From an uncultured SAR116 cluster alpha proteobacterium (GTDB lineage Bacteria; Pseudomonadota; Alphaproteobacteria; Puniceispirillales; Marisalimonadaceae): a stretch of 64,000 nucleotides of DNA. The notes beneath the pieces are model-generated. The model made no database searches. It was not told the origin of the DNA and worked only from the letters and a program-made list of their open reading frames with translations. The DNA lies in assembly GCA_902615025.1 (NCBI GenBank), contig CACMNV010000001.1, positions 124,001 through 188,000 on the forward strand, written 5' to 3'. Made by a program: the position numbers and the translations under genes. Below, in pieces: positions 27,067-36,061 of the stretch. Every line of letters begins with the position of its first letter. Position 1 is the stretch's first letter.

Positions 27067-28242
27067 AAGTTTCTTTATATTTTTAGCTGCTTGTCTTATT
27101 CTATGTTCATTTTCTACAAGACCAATTCTTACAAATCCCTCTCCATATTCTCCAAAAGCTATACCTGGAGCAACAGCCACACTTGCCTTTAGCATTAAAT
27201 CTTTCGAAAAGGCCAAAGATCCTTTTTTTTCATACTTTTTTGGAATTGGCGCCCAAGCAAACATACTTGCCTCTGGTTTGGGAATCTCCCACCCACTTCT
27301 TGACATAGATTGTATCAAAGTGTCTCTTCTAGACTTGTAGGTATTTCTAATATTTTCAACACAATCTTGTGGACCATTTAAAGCTGATGCAGCTGCAACC
27401 TGTACTGGAGTAAAAGCGCCATAATCTAGATAAGATTTGATTTTGGTAAGTGCGGCAATAAGGTTTTTATTTCCTACAGCAAATCCAATTCTCCAACCTG
27501 CCATAGCATATGTTTTAGACATAGATGTAAATTCTACACAAATTTTCTTAGAATTTTTTACTTGTAAAATGGATGGTGGGGGATTGTCACCAAAATAGAT
27601 TTCTGCATAAGCTAAGTCAGATAAAATAAAAGTATTATATTTCAATCCTATTTTTACAACTTCTTCATAAAAACCCAAATCAACAATCTGGGCAGTTGGA
27701 TTGGATGGAAAAGATACAATCACTGCTTTTGGACAAGGTACTGAATGTCTAATAGCTCTATCTAATTTTTCCAAAAATAATTCTTGATTAAATTGTCCAT
27801 CTTCCATTGCTGGCAAATGCCTTAATGAAGCTCCAGCAATAATAAATCCATATGGGTGAATTGGATATGATGGATTTGGTGATAAAATTATATCACCTGG
27901 AGATGTAATTGCTTGAGCAAGATTAGCTAACCCTTCTTTTGATCCAAGTGTAACAACAACTTCTTTATCTGGATCTAATTTAACACCAAATCTTCGTTCA
28001 TAATAAGAAACTTGTGCTTTCCTCAACCCTGGTATTCCTCTACTTGTAGAATATCGTCCTGTACCAGGTTTGTTGACTGTTTCTTGAAGTTTTTCACGAA
28101 TATGACTTGGTGTAGGCATATCAGGGTTACCCATGCCAAAATCAATGATATCTTTTCCTTTATGCCTCAACTTTGCTTTTAAGTCGTTGACTTCTTGAAA
28201 AACATAAGTTGGTAGTCTTTTTATTCTTTCGAATTCATTCAT
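27058..28242 (-). CDS. alaC: AlaC-like class I/II aminotransferase
   Basis: A 394-aa PLP enzyme of fold type I. IDFGMGNPDMPTPSHI and GRYSTSRGIPGLRKA open it, SPNPSYPIHPYGFIIAG is the substrate region, and the PLP lysine is in FTSMSKTYAMAGWRIGFAVG. The order and wording match AlaC (glutamate-pyruvate aminotransferase) and the related LL-diaminopimelate aminotransferase branch. Alanine synthesis is the leading candidate. It stands alone on its strand between convergent and divergent neighbours. Confidence 0.85.
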   Translation of the reverse strand: MNEFERIKRLPTYVFQEVNDLKAKLRHKGKDIIDFGMGNPDMPTPSHIREKLQETVNKPGTGRYSTSRGIPGLRKAQVSYYERRFGVKLDPDKEVVVTLGSKEGLANLAQAITSPGDIILSPNPSYPIHPYGFIIAGASLRHLPAMEDGQFNQELFLEKLDRAIRHSVPCPKAVIVSFPSNPTAQIVDLGFYEEVVKIGLKYNTFILSDLAYAEIYFGDNPPPSILQVKNSKKICVEFTSMSKTYAMAGWRIGFAVGNKNLIAALTKIKSYLDYGAFTPVQVAAASALNGPQDCVENIRNTYKSRRDTLIQSMSRSGWEIPKPEASMFAWAPIPKKYEKKGSLAFSKDLMLKASVAVAPGIAFGEYGEGFVRIGLVENEHRIRQAAKNIKKLLC

Positions 28243-28293
28243 TTCTAAAGTTTAAAATTTATTAAAATTATTTTTACACTTTATTAACCATAT

Positions 28294-28320
28294 AAAAAGA
28301 TTAAAATTAAAAATCTTTTT
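28294..28320. repeat. 9-bp inverted repeat just upstream of a membrane protein gene
   Basis: AAAAAGATT (28294-28302) and AATCTTTTT (28312-28320) pair perfectly around a 9-base loop, ending 1 bp before the ATG at 28322. A hairpin here would cover the ribosome-binding region. All-A/T repeats of this size can arise by chance in such a genome. Confidence 0.3.
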
Positions 28321-28321
28321 T

Positions 28322-29635
28322 ATGAATATAAATTTTAAATGTTTTTTTTTAATTTCTATATATGCTTTGATGCTATTATATACGCCTAAATTATTTAACA
28401 TTCTCGAAAATGATTCCCAAGGTTATATAAATTTTACTGATATAAGAACTTCATTCTATCCAATGTTATTAAAATTATGTTCTTATTTAAATACAGAATT
28501 TTATTTTGTTATTATTCTACAAGTTGGATTATATTTAATTTCTTTATTTTTTATCTTGCGAACATTATTTATTCAGAAAATCAATATTTTAATCATTTTA
28601 TCATTTTATTTTTCACTTTTTTTTAATATATATTTAAATGCATTCCATTTTACAATTCTTACTGAAAGTCTATCATTTTCATTTTTATTTCTGTTTTTAA
28701 CTTTTTTATTTTATTACATGGAATATAAAAAATATAAGTATTTATTTTTTTGTACCTTGTTCTTATCACTAATAGCTTTTTTGAGGCCGTCATCTTTAGG
28801 TTTTGTTTTTGTCTCGATAATTTTTCTAATTTTACTAAATTATATTTTTTCGGACAAAAAGTTTTACTCTTTTATGAAATATATTGTATTGCCTTTTTTA
28901 ATAATTTTTCTAATTGAAAATTATATATATTACAACAAACATAAAGAGAGAAATAGTATAGTTACCAACACACATGTTTATGGAAAATTAATAATGCTTG
29001 AGGTTTTAAAAGAAGAGAGTGAAAGATTTGAAAATCTAAATAATCATAAAAAAGAATTTATTGTAAAAAGCAAAAATTATTTAAATGAATTAATGGAGAA
29101 AAAAGAATATTGCTTATTTTTAGAAAGAGTAGGAGATTTAGAAAACTATACTTACTTTAAAATTGAACACGATAAAAACTCAAAAGCTTTTAATTTAATA
29201 TTTAAAGATTTATACTCTTTTATAAAACTAACATCGAAACACTATTTAAATTTTTTCTGCGTTGCTACTCCAGTTAATAAAAATAAACTTAACATAAATG
29301 CACCATTCATTGAAGCAGACAGATTTGGAGAAAATTATAGAGGAATGTTTATTCATATAACCTTTCTTACTCTTGGTATTTTATTTTATTTAGTAACATT
29401 TTTTTTTATTATAAAATTGTCGCTAAGCTTATTTATTAGAAATATAAAAATTGAAAAAAATGAATTTATAGAAATTTATTTTATTTCTGCATGCCATAGC
29501 TTTATGATTTTTATTTCAATTTTCTCGATATCAAGCCCAAGACATCTAATGTTTATTTTCCCAATATTAATTTTATCAATGAGTATTACTTTTTCAAACC
29601 TATATAAAAAAATTTTAAATTTTTTAAGATTTTGA
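28322..29635 (+). CDS. Large multi-pass membrane protein, possible GT-C type glycosyltransferase
   Basis: A 437-aa protein with roughly ten hydrophobic helices, a first extracytoplasmic segment containing ILENDSQGYINF, and a large hydrophilic loop between about residues 205 and 320. It ends with SISSPRHLMFIFPILILSMS. I do not recognise a named family. The topology, with an acidic residue pair after the first helix and a long late loop, resembles GT-C polyprenyl-phosphate-sugar transferases. It is next to a convergent UbiA/HAD/epimerase/SMR cluster that could supply such a donor. Function is inference only. Confidence 0.6.
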   Translation: MNINFKCFFLISIYALMLLYTPKLFNILENDSQGYINFTDIRTSFYPMLLKLCSYLNTEFYFVIILQVGLYLISLFFILRTLFIQKINILIILSFYFSLFFNIYLNAFHFTILTESLSFSFLFLFLTFLFYYMEYKKYKYLFFCTLFLSLIAFLRPSSLGFVFVSIIFLILLNYIFSDKKFYSFMKYIVLPFLIIFLIENYIYYNKHKERNSIVTNTHVYGKLIMLEVLKEESERFENLNNHKKEFIVKSKNYLNELMEKKEYCLFLERVGDLENYTYFKIEHDKNSKAFNLIFKDLYSFIKLTSKHYLNFFCVATPVNKNKLNINAPFIEADRFGENYRGMFIHITFLTLGILFYLVTFFFIIKLSLSLFIRNIKIEKNEFIEIYFISACHSFMIFISIFSISSPRHLMFIFPILILSMSITFSNLYKKILNFLRF

Positions 29636-30295
29636 GTTCAAAACCTTATAGTTAATTAATTTTTTATCTAACGTTTTTAAAATTGATTTACTAGGATTAA
29701 TGACATAATTAGATTTTGCTCTTTTAAAACAATGTAAATCTGATAAATCATTGGAAAAAAATGTTACATCTGACCAACTTATTTTATTAATCTTTAAATA
29801 ATTATTAATTTTTAAATACTTCTTATATCCTATGCAATTTGAATTTTTAATTTCTCCAGTGAATTTACCTTTTTTAAAATTTAACTCTGTTGAAATATAT
29901 AAATCAAATCCTAATTTATCTGCAAAATGTTTTACATAAACATCTAAACTACCACTTGCCAAGATAGTTATTTTTTTTAACTTTTTTGATAATGTAAAAT
30001 ACTCATAGACAGCACTATTAAATTTTTTAGGTATTCGTCTTTCAACATGATTTATAGCTTCATTTTCTATAAAATTTTGAGACTGATTACTCAATAAGAT
30101 TTTTAAAAATATTTTTTTCAAATTTGTTCTATTTTTATAATCTTTTATACAATATAGTTTTAGAAAAAAACAAACTAGATGAGGAATATAAATCCACTTT
30201 TGAGGAGACTTAATCAAAATTCTAAACAAAAATAACTTAAAATTATCACGTAAGTCTAATGTGCCATCTAGATCAAATATTGCTACTTTTTTCAT
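29624..30295 (-). CDS. HAD family (IB type, SerB-like) phosphatase
   Basis: A 223-aa protein. Motif I is FDLDGTLDLRDNF with the nucleophile and acid Asp; motif II is TILASGSLDVYVKHFA; motif III/IV is FSNDLSDLHCF. LYISTELNFKKGKFTGEI is the SerB-like substrate flap. In many bacteria an HAD domain of this kind is fused to a UbiA prenyltransferase; here the UbiA gene is a separate member of the same operon. It may dephosphorylate a polyprenyl-phosphoribose phosphate. It overlaps the upstream epimerase gene by 23 bp. Confidence 0.78.
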   Translation of the reverse strand: MKKVAIFDLDGTLDLRDNFKLFLFRILIKSPQKWIYIPHLVCFFLKLYCIKDYKNRTNLKKIFLKILLSNQSQNFIENEAINHVERRIPKKFNSAVYEYFTLSKKLKKITILASGSLDVYVKHFADKLGFDLYISTELNFKKGKFTGEIKNSNCIGYKKYLKINNYLKINKISWSDVTFFSNDLSDLHCFKRAKSNYVINPSKSILKTLDKKLINYKVLNSKS

Positions 30296-31274
30296 TTATG
30301 TAACTATCAAAAGTTATTTTTAGTAATTCAGCATCATCTATAGATGACCTCCATCCAATATCTTTATATACCTTACTAGTATCTAGAATAATATTCTGGT
30401 TCGCAATTTTATATTGCTCTATATCTAAAGGTGAAATCTTTAAAAAATTTAAAATATCTAATAATTTAATAGTAACTTTCTCTGGAAACGGTATCAAAAT
30501 CGATTTTGAATTATGGTGTTTTATTAAATCTTTGAGTATTATCCTTATTTTATATGGACTTTCTGACCCCAGATTATAAATGCCAGTTGGACACCCTAAA
30601 TCAGCCGCCATAATTGACGCAGTAGCACATTCAGTTACTGATACAAACTGAAAAAAATTTTCTCCTCGTCCTATCATTGGTACAGGCAAATTTAATCTTA
30701 TCAAATCAAATGGAATTTTTAGAATTCCCAACCTTGATGGACCTAATATTAATCTTGGCCTAAAGATAGTACAATTTATATTATATTTATTAATGGCTTC
30801 TTTTAACAAATTTTCTGCCTCAACTTTGGTTTTCCCATAATCACCAAAAGGATTTGTTTTATTATCTTCTCTTAAGTACTTTTCATCATAAAATCCATAA
30901 ACCATGTCAGTACTCCAAAAAATAATTTTTTTACAATCAAATTTTTTCATTAGGTAAATTATGTTTTTAGTCCCATATATAGTTGTTTTTGCAAAATGAT
31001 TATACCTTTGAAATCTTGGCTTATTTGGCTTAATTAAATTTGAAGCAAGATGATGAATAATGTCATTTTTAAAAAATTTGATTTTTGAAATTTCTTTTTT
31101 GTCAGATATATCACATTTTAAGATTTTAACATCGTAATCAAAGTTTTTATTAAAGTATTTGTCAATTACAAAAACATTCTTTTTTCTATGAAGTAACTCT
31201 TTTACCAAATTTTTTCCTAAAAACCCTGCACCCCCAATAATAACATGTCTAGCATTTTTAACTTTTTGCGACAA
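30273..31274 (-). CDS. NAD-dependent epimerase/dehydratase (SDR)
   Basis: A 333-aa protein with VIIGGAGFLGKNLVKELL (NAD binding), HHLASNLIKPNK, FWSTDMVYGFYD and the catalytic YGKTK. The second half has RPRLILGPSRLGILK and VSVTECATASI. It is co-encoded with UbiA-like, SMR-like and HAD proteins, overlapping the SMR gene by 17 bp. It might act on a lipid-linked or nucleotide-linked pentose in the same pathway, but the motifs do not tell the substrate. Confidence 0.8.
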   Translation of the reverse strand: MSQKVKNARHVIIGGAGFLGKNLVKELLHRKKNVFVIDKYFNKNFDYDVKILKCDISDKKEISKIKFFKNDIIHHLASNLIKPNKPRFQRYNHFAKTTIYGTKNIIYLMKKFDCKKIIFWSTDMVYGFYDEKYLREDNKTNPFGDYGKTKVEAENLLKEAINKYNINCTIFRPRLILGPSRLGILKIPFDLIRLNLPVPMIGRGENFFQFVSVTECATASIMAADLGCPTGIYNLGSESPYKIRIILKDLIKHHNSKSILIPFPEKVTIKLLDILNFLKISPLDIEQYKIANQNIILDTSKVYKDIGWRSSIDDAELLKITFDSYINEKSSNI

Positions 31275-31626
31275 ATAATGTTCCCAATATTATTAATATT
31301 AAACCAAAAATTCGTAATAGACTTAAATTTTCATCAAATAAATAAAAACTTCCAAAAAATACAATAACATAAGATATACTTATAAATGGAAAAGCAAATG
31401 ACAACTCAAATTTAGACAATGATATAATGTGTGTAATCATGCTAATTGTCATACATATTAAACCCAAAATGATATAAGGGTTCAAAACTACTTTGTCTAA
31501 ACTTTCAAAAAATAACTTTAATGTAAAATCTTTACCATAGATTAATAAGACACCTTTTTTAATTAAAAGTTGAGCACTTGCATTTAATAAAACTGTTAAA
31601 ATAATGAAATAAAAATAATTTATCAT
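31258..31626 (-). CDS. SMR/EamA-like small membrane protein (ArnE/ArnF type)
   Basis: A 122-aa protein with four hydrophobic helices: FIILTVLLNASAQLLIKKG, a second near residue 50, LSFAFPFISISYVIVFFGS, and LLRIFGLILIILGTLFVAKS at the end. The half-sized DMT architecture fits ArnE/ArnF-like putative flippases of polyprenyl-phosphate sugars. It starts 3 bp after the UbiA stop and overlaps the epimerase gene. A lipid-linked sugar flippase is a reasonable role; a drug exporter is less likely in this context. Confidence 0.7.
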   Translation of the reverse strand: MINYFYFIILTVLLNASAQLLIKKGVLLIYGKDFTLKLFFESLDKVVLNPYIILGLICMTISMITHIISLSKFELSFAFPFISISYVIVFFGSFYLFDENLSLLRIFGLILIILGTLFVAKS

Positions 31627-31629
31627 TCT

Positions 31630-32625
31630 CTAATTCCAATTCAATTTTAGATCATGATGAAATGTATGATTGACAAAAAAGTCTAAAAACTTAAAATCGA
31701 AAAAAAACAAAACTATTATTGAAATCCCAACAAAAAAACAAAATACCAAAAATTTGAAATTAAGAAAAATATTTTTGTAATTATTCTTGTCAAACTTAAC
31801 TCTCAAAGCAAAATTTGTGTACCAAATAAATAAAATACAAATAAATGGAAAAATTAAGATTAATTGAATGAAATATTTTAAAGTGAAAATTGCTAAAAAA
31901 AATATAGCCACCAAAGAACAAAAAAATGAAAATAAAATTAAATTAATCTCATTATAATGACGAAATGAAGATCTGTACGAGGAAGATAAATTTTTATTGT
32001 CAATATAATTATACTCAGCAAGTCTTTTCATAGACATTAAAAAACATCCACAAAACCAAAAACTTATTAACAAACTAAGCGGTGGAATTATAATTGGAGA
32101 TATAATAGACCATCCCAATATCAATCTGATAGGATTATTTATTGCTTCAGTTAAAACATCTAAATACGGTATTTCTTTTAATCTAATTGGTGGAATATTG
32201 TAAATTAAAGCCATCATAATAAACAATATACTAGTAAGAAAAAAAATAGGATTAAATGATAAGGATATATACAAACCAATAACTATAAATATAAAACACT
32301 GAATAGATGGATATATCAGAGGTAATTTATTTTTAACTAATGTTCTATTTTTTTTTAAAGGGTGATGTGTATCAGATTTTCTATCAAAAATCTCATTTAA
32401 TGTGTAATTTGCAGAGCTTAAGAAACCAACAGCTATTAAAGCGTAGAATAAATCAAAAAAAAAGCTAAAGGCTATTTTGTCCTCTAAAGTCAATGCTAAA
32501 AAAAATCCTGGGAGCATGAATATATTCTTTGGCCACTGATTGAATCTTCCACAGCTCAAAGTCATTTTAATATTTGAAAAAATTTTTTTTAAATAATTAG
32601 TGTTCACCATAAAAATTTGTTGCAT
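31630..32625 (-). CDS. UbiA-family polyprenyl-phosphate phosphoribosyltransferase-like protein
   Basis: A 331-aa membrane protein. CGRFNQWPKNIFMLPGFFLA opens the prenyltransferase domain, and LNEIFDRKSDTHHPLKKNR carries the metal-binding Nx(2-3)DxxxD motif followed by HP-x-K-x-x-R, which is seen in decaprenyl-phosphate 5-phosphoribosyltransferases. About nine helices follow. Such enzymes place phosphoribose on polyprenyl phosphate. The following SMR, epimerase and HAD genes fit a lipid-linked pentose pathway. The start is one of several in-frame ATGs (32625, 32610); none has a clear ribosome-binding site. Confidence 0.75.
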   Translation of the reverse strand: MQQIFMVNTNYLKKIFSNIKMTLSCGRFNQWPKNIFMLPGFFLALTLEDKIAFSFFFDLFYALIAVGFLSSANYTLNEIFDRKSDTHHPLKKNRTLVKNKLPLIYPSIQCFIFIVIGLYISLSFNPIFFLTSILFIMMALIYNIPPIRLKEIPYLDVLTEAINNPIRLILGWSIISPIIIPPLSLLISFWFCGCFLMSMKRLAEYNYIDNKNLSSSYRSSFRHYNEINLILFSFFCSLVAIFFLAIFTLKYFIQLILIFPFICILFIWYTNFALRVKFDKNNYKNIFLNFKFLVFCFFVGISIIVLFFFDFKFLDFFVNHTFHHDLKLNWN

Positions 32626-32654
32626 AGTTGAGTTCTAAAATTAAGATCATTAAG

Positions 32655-32663
32655 TGCTATACT
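32655..32663 (+). promoter_or_regulatory. Extended -10 promoter element
   Basis: TGC-TATACT forms an extended -10 motif, placing a transcript start near 32670, about 25 bp before the ATG at 32695. The -35 region is weak, as is common with extended -10 promoters. Confidence 0.45.
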
Positions 32664-32694
32664 AATTATAGTAAAAAGCTTGAAATTTACAATT

Positions 32695-33093
32695 ATGAGA
32701 TTAATTAAACAACTTTTTATTCTTTTATTATCTATCTCTTCTATAATGACTTTATTATGGTTCGGTATACCAAATTTTCAAAATTTGTTTAAAGAGGTTA
32801 AGATGGTAAATATTACCGTTAAATTAGATAATAAATGTTCACTAGACGATGACTCATTTGTTTTAGCTGTTCCAGGTACTGATATAATAGTTCCATTTAG
32901 AAATAAGATTGCAAGATTAAGATTAAAGTCAGACAGAAAACTTCAACTAAGAGCAAATCCAAAATATCCTGCCATTAGATATGATGGAATGTTTGTTGAT
33001 GTGAAAGAAAATGTTATTCTTGAAGCGGACTGCACGACTTCACCGAGACTTAAAGGAATTTTTAAATCAATGAAAGATCAATTTAAAAATTAA
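32695..33093 (+). CDS. Unknown small protein with N-terminal membrane anchor
   Basis: 132 aa from the ATG at 32695; a TTG at 32680 would add five residues. Residues 1-28 hold a hydrophobic segment (LFILLLSISSIMTLLWFGIP) that could be a signal anchor. The rest is soluble with two Cys (NKCSLDDD and LEADCTTS) that could form a disulphide in the periplasm. The spacing of hydrophobic and polar residues from NITVKLDNK to ENVILEADC suggests a small beta-domain. I do not recognise the family. It lies 12 bp upstream of an amidase gene. Confidence 0.65.
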   Translation: MRLIKQLFILLLSISSIMTLLWFGIPNFQNLFKEVKMVNITVKLDNKCSLDDDSFVLAVPGTDIIVPFRNKIARLRLKSDRKLQLRANPKYPAIRYDGMFVDVKENVILEADCTTSPRLKGIFKSMKDQFKN

Positions 33094-33099
33094 AAGGAG
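33094..33099 (+). promoter_or_regulatory. Ribosome-binding site deciding a TTG start (amidase)
   Basis: AAGGAG lies 6 bases before the TTG at 33106. The next in-frame ATG would remove 77 residues including the N-terminal helix of the amidase, so the TTG is the start. Confidence 0.75.
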
Positions 33100-33105
33100 A
33101 TATAA

Positions 33106-34509
33106 TTGTCTAACCCACCTAATGACCCACTTTTAAATATAAGTATAAATTCTTTTGCTAAAAAATTAAGAAAAGGTGAAATTAATTGTGAGCAAATTGT
33201 AACGTCTTATTTAAATAGAATAAAAGCAATAAATGATAAATTGAACGCTTTTATTTTTATAGATGAAAAAAAAGCTATTAATAACGCAATTGCTATTGAT
33301 AAATTATTAAAATCAGGAGTTGACCTAGGTCCTCTAATGGGTTTGCCAGTAGCGATTAAGGACATTTGTTCTGTAAATAACATGCCGACAACAAACGGAT
33401 CTATAGTTAATTCAGATGACATTACTGGTAAAGAAGGGAGTCTTGTAAAAAGACTTAAAGAATTAGGATGCGTTGTTATAGGAAAAACGCATACAGTCGA
33501 ATTTGCACTGGGAGCAACTGGCCTAAATAAACATAGAGGAACACCATGGAACCCTTGGGATTTAGAAACTCATAGAATTCCAGGTGGATCTAGTAGTGGC
33601 TCTGCAGTCGCAGTTGCATCTGGTTTAGTACCATTTGCAATTGGTACCGATACTGGAGGATCTGTAAGAATACCTGCATCTTTAACGGGCATAGCTGGTT
33701 TAAAAACTACAAAGGATGTTTGGCCTACTGATGGTATTTTCCCACTTTCACCAACACTTGACACTCCAGGACCATTAGCAAGGTCATTCGAAGATATTAA
33801 AACTATCTTTGAAACTTATGGATCTGGTGTAACAAAAGATTTAGGCCCCATTCATCTCAATAATCTTAAGTTGGCTAAATTATGTAAACCTTTTACAGAT
33901 GACCTGGATGAAGAAGTTCAAAATGCCTATGAAAAAATTTGCAAAAAATTAAAAGAAAAAGGGGCCACCTTAATTGAACTAGATATTCCGGAAGCTTTAG
34001 AAAGAGTTAATCTTTTCCCCCCAATAGTAGGATCAGAAATTGTCTATGCTTTTGGAGAAAAAAGATTTTTAGAGAATTGCGATAATATGGATCCTGTTAC
34101 AGCTAAAAGAGCTAAGGTTGGATTAGATGTTAAATCAGTAGACTATTTAAAATTCAAAAATAGATTAAAAGAATTAGAAATAATTGCTTCAGACTTCTTT
34201 AAGGATTATGATGCTTTGATTTCCCCAACAACAGTAATGAGAGCAATGAAGGTTGAAGATTGTGAAATAAACGGAAAACTTCATGATAGAAGTTTACTTT
34301 CTTCTGCCAACACTCAACCAGGAAACTTATTTAACTTATGTGGTATAAGCTACCCTATTCAAAAATATTGTAATGACTATAAAAGTGATACTTGCTTACC
34401 AGTAGGTCTACAGGTTTTATGTGCTAATGGGAATGATAGCAAGGCAATAGAGATAGGAATAGCACTTGAAAAAGAATTTGGACAGCCAGAGTTCCCAATA
34501 TTTAGATAA
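33106..34509 (+). CDS. Amidase signature family hydrolase
   Basis: 467 aa from a TTG start with a strong ribosome-binding site. The Ser-cisSer-Lys triad is visible: K85 in GLPVAIKDICSV, the cis-Ser in PGGSSSGSAVAV (about residue 163) and the nucleophile in GTDTGGSVRIPAS (about 186). The family hydrolyses amides, and GatA is a relative, but there is no gatC or gatB next to it, so a stand-alone amidase is preferred. Substrate unknown. It is probably co-transcribed with the small membrane-anchored protein 12 bp upstream. Confidence 0.87.
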   Translation: MSNPPNDPLLNISINSFAKKLRKGEINCEQIVTSYLNRIKAINDKLNAFIFIDEKKAINNAIAIDKLLKSGVDLGPLMGLPVAIKDICSVNNMPTTNGSIVNSDDITGKEGSLVKRLKELGCVVIGKTHTVEFALGATGLNKHRGTPWNPWDLETHRIPGGSSSGSAVAVASGLVPFAIGTDTGGSVRIPASLTGIAGLKTTKDVWPTDGIFPLSPTLDTPGPLARSFEDIKTIFETYGSGVTKDLGPIHLNNLKLAKLCKPFTDDLDEEVQNAYEKICKKLKEKGATLIELDIPEALERVNLFPPIVGSEIVYAFGEKRFLENCDNMDPVTAKRAKVGLDVKSVDYLKFKNRLKELEIIASDFFKDYDALISPTTVMRAMKVEDCEINGKLHDRSLLSSANTQPGNLFNLCGISYPIQKYCNDYKSDTCLPVGLQVLCANGNDSKAIEIGIALEKEFGQPEFPIFR

Positions 34510-34577
34510 TTTTTAATTTATTTAACTTGAAAAAAAATTAAATTTTATTAAATATTTCTTAAATCTGAACTTCCATC

Positions 34578-34582
34578 GAGGA
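34578..34582 (+). promoter_or_regulatory. Ribosome-binding site deciding a TTG start (ABC ATPase)
   Basis: GAGGA lies 4 bases before the TTG at 34587. The next ATG would fall beyond the Walker A motif, so TTG is the only workable start. Confidence 0.6.
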
Positions 34583-34586
34583 TATA

Positions 34587-35306
34587 TTGAACTTATTAGA
34601 AGCAAAAAACTTATACAAGTCATTTGGTAATATCAATGCTGTTTCAGATATTAGCATTTCACTTAATGTTGGAGAGGTGATCGGTTTTCTGGGACCAAAC
34701 GGCGCCGGTAAGTCGACAACAATGAAAATGCTAACTGGATTTCTTGAAGTTGATGCTGGATCTATTGAGATTAAAAAAATTGATCTTTCAAAAGATCCAA
34801 TCAATGCAAAATCTTATATCGGTTATCTACCAGAAGGTGCTCCATCCTATTCAGATATGACTGTTAAATCATTTTTATATTTTGTTGGTAAAATGAGAGG
34901 TTTAAAAGATGAACTTCTTGAAAAAAGATTAGAAATAATGCTTAAAGATATTAATCTTTTAGAGGTTCAAAATCAAATAATTGAAACATTATCTAAAGGG
35001 TACAAAAGAAGAGTTGGAATTGCACAAGCTTTAATTCATGATCCTGATATCTTGATATTAGATGAGCCAACGGATGGATTAGACCCAAATCAAAAATTTG
35101 AAATGAGAAAACTAATTAAATCAATCTCTAAAAATAAAGGAATTATTATTTCAACTCATATTCTCGAAGAAGTTGAAGCTGTATGTTCTAGGACTATCAT
35201 AATTTCTTCAGGGAAAGTACTCTTAAATAAAGAAACAAAAAACATATTAAAGAATAAAAAAGAAAATTTAGATTCAATATTCAGAAAAATCACCAAAACA
35301 AAATAG
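34587..35306 (+). CDS. ABC transporter ATP-binding protein of Gldg-type system
   Basis: 239 aa. Walker A is FLGPNGAGKSTTMKML, the signature motif is TLSKGYKRRVGIAQAL, Walker B is ILILDEPTDGLDPNQ, and the H-loop is IISTHILEEVEAV. It belongs to the ABC-2 ATPases like GldA, NosF and CcmA. It starts with TTG and precedes the permease gene by 7 bp. It should drive the membrane protein at 35314 together with the two following membrane-anchored proteins. Confidence 0.9.
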   Translation: MNLLEAKNLYKSFGNINAVSDISISLNVGEVIGFLGPNGAGKSTTMKMLTGFLEVDAGSIEIKKIDLSKDPINAKSYIGYLPEGAPSYSDMTVKSFLYFVGKMRGLKDELLEKRLEIMLKDINLLEVQNQIIETLSKGYKRRVGIAQALIHDPDILILDEPTDGLDPNQKFEMRKLIKSISKNKGIIISTHILEEVEAVCSRTIIISSGKVLLNKETKNILKNKKENLDSIFRKITKTK

Positions 35307-35313
35307 GAAAATC

Positions 35314-36060
35314 ATGAAACTTTATATTGAAAAATTAATGATCATTTTTAATAGAGAATTTACTGGTTATTTTAGAACACCTTTAGCTTCAATCTTTCTT
35401 CTTGTATTCTTAGCATTATCAGCAGGAATGACTTTTTTTATGGGACAATTTTTTCAGAGAGGACAAGCTGATTTAAATTCTTTTTTTGTATGGCATCCAT
35501 GGCTTTTTTTAATTCTTATGCCTGCAATTGGAATGAGACTTTGGGCGGAAGAAAGAAAATCTGGTACTATTGAATTATTAATGACATTACCAGTGACGAA
35601 CTCTCAATTAGTACTAGGTAAATTTTTAGCTAGTTGGTTTTTTACACTATTAGCTATCATAATGACAATTCCAATATGGATAACTGTAAATTATTTAGGT
35701 GAACCTGATAACGGTGTTATTTTTATTTCTTACTTAGGAAGTTGGTTAATGGCGGGATGTTTTTTATCCTTAACATCTTGTCTTTCAATGATAACAAAAA
35801 ATCAAGTAATAGCCTTTATTGTTTCAACAATCAGCTGTTTCATTATGGTTATGGCTGGATTTGGACTTGTTTTGGCTAGTGTAAGATCATGGGCGCCTTT
35901 ATGGTTGACTGAGGTTATCCAGTCTTTTTCTTTTTTATCTCATTTTAAAAGAATTCAATATGGTGTTCTAGACTTAACGACTTTTATCTTTTTTATTTCT
36001 ATGATTATGATTTGTATATCTATCAATATCTTTTTAGTTCAATTAAAAAAAGCTGATTAA
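35314..36060 (+). CDS. ABC-2 type permease of Gldg-type system
   Basis: A 248-aa membrane protein with six hydrophobic helices. IFNREFTGYFRTPLASIFL and MRLWAEERKSGTIELLMTLP form the characteristic ABC-2 elbow and EERK region, as in GldF/NosY-like permeases. The partner ATPase is directly upstream and the Gldg-like protein starts 1 bp after its stop. Substrate unknown; lipid or cell-envelope material is typical for the class. Confidence 0.87.
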   Translation: MKLYIEKLMIIFNREFTGYFRTPLASIFLLVFLALSAGMTFFMGQFFQRGQADLNSFFVWHPWLFLILMPAIGMRLWAEERKSGTIELLMTLPVTNSQLVLGKFLASWFFTLLAIIMTIPIWITVNYLGEPDNGVIFISYLGSWLMAGCFLSLTSCLSMITKNQVIAFIVSTISCFIMVMAGFGLVLASVRSWAPLWLTEVIQSFSFLSHFKRIQYGVLDLTTFIFFISMIMICISINIFLVQLKKAD

Positions 36061-36061
36061 C

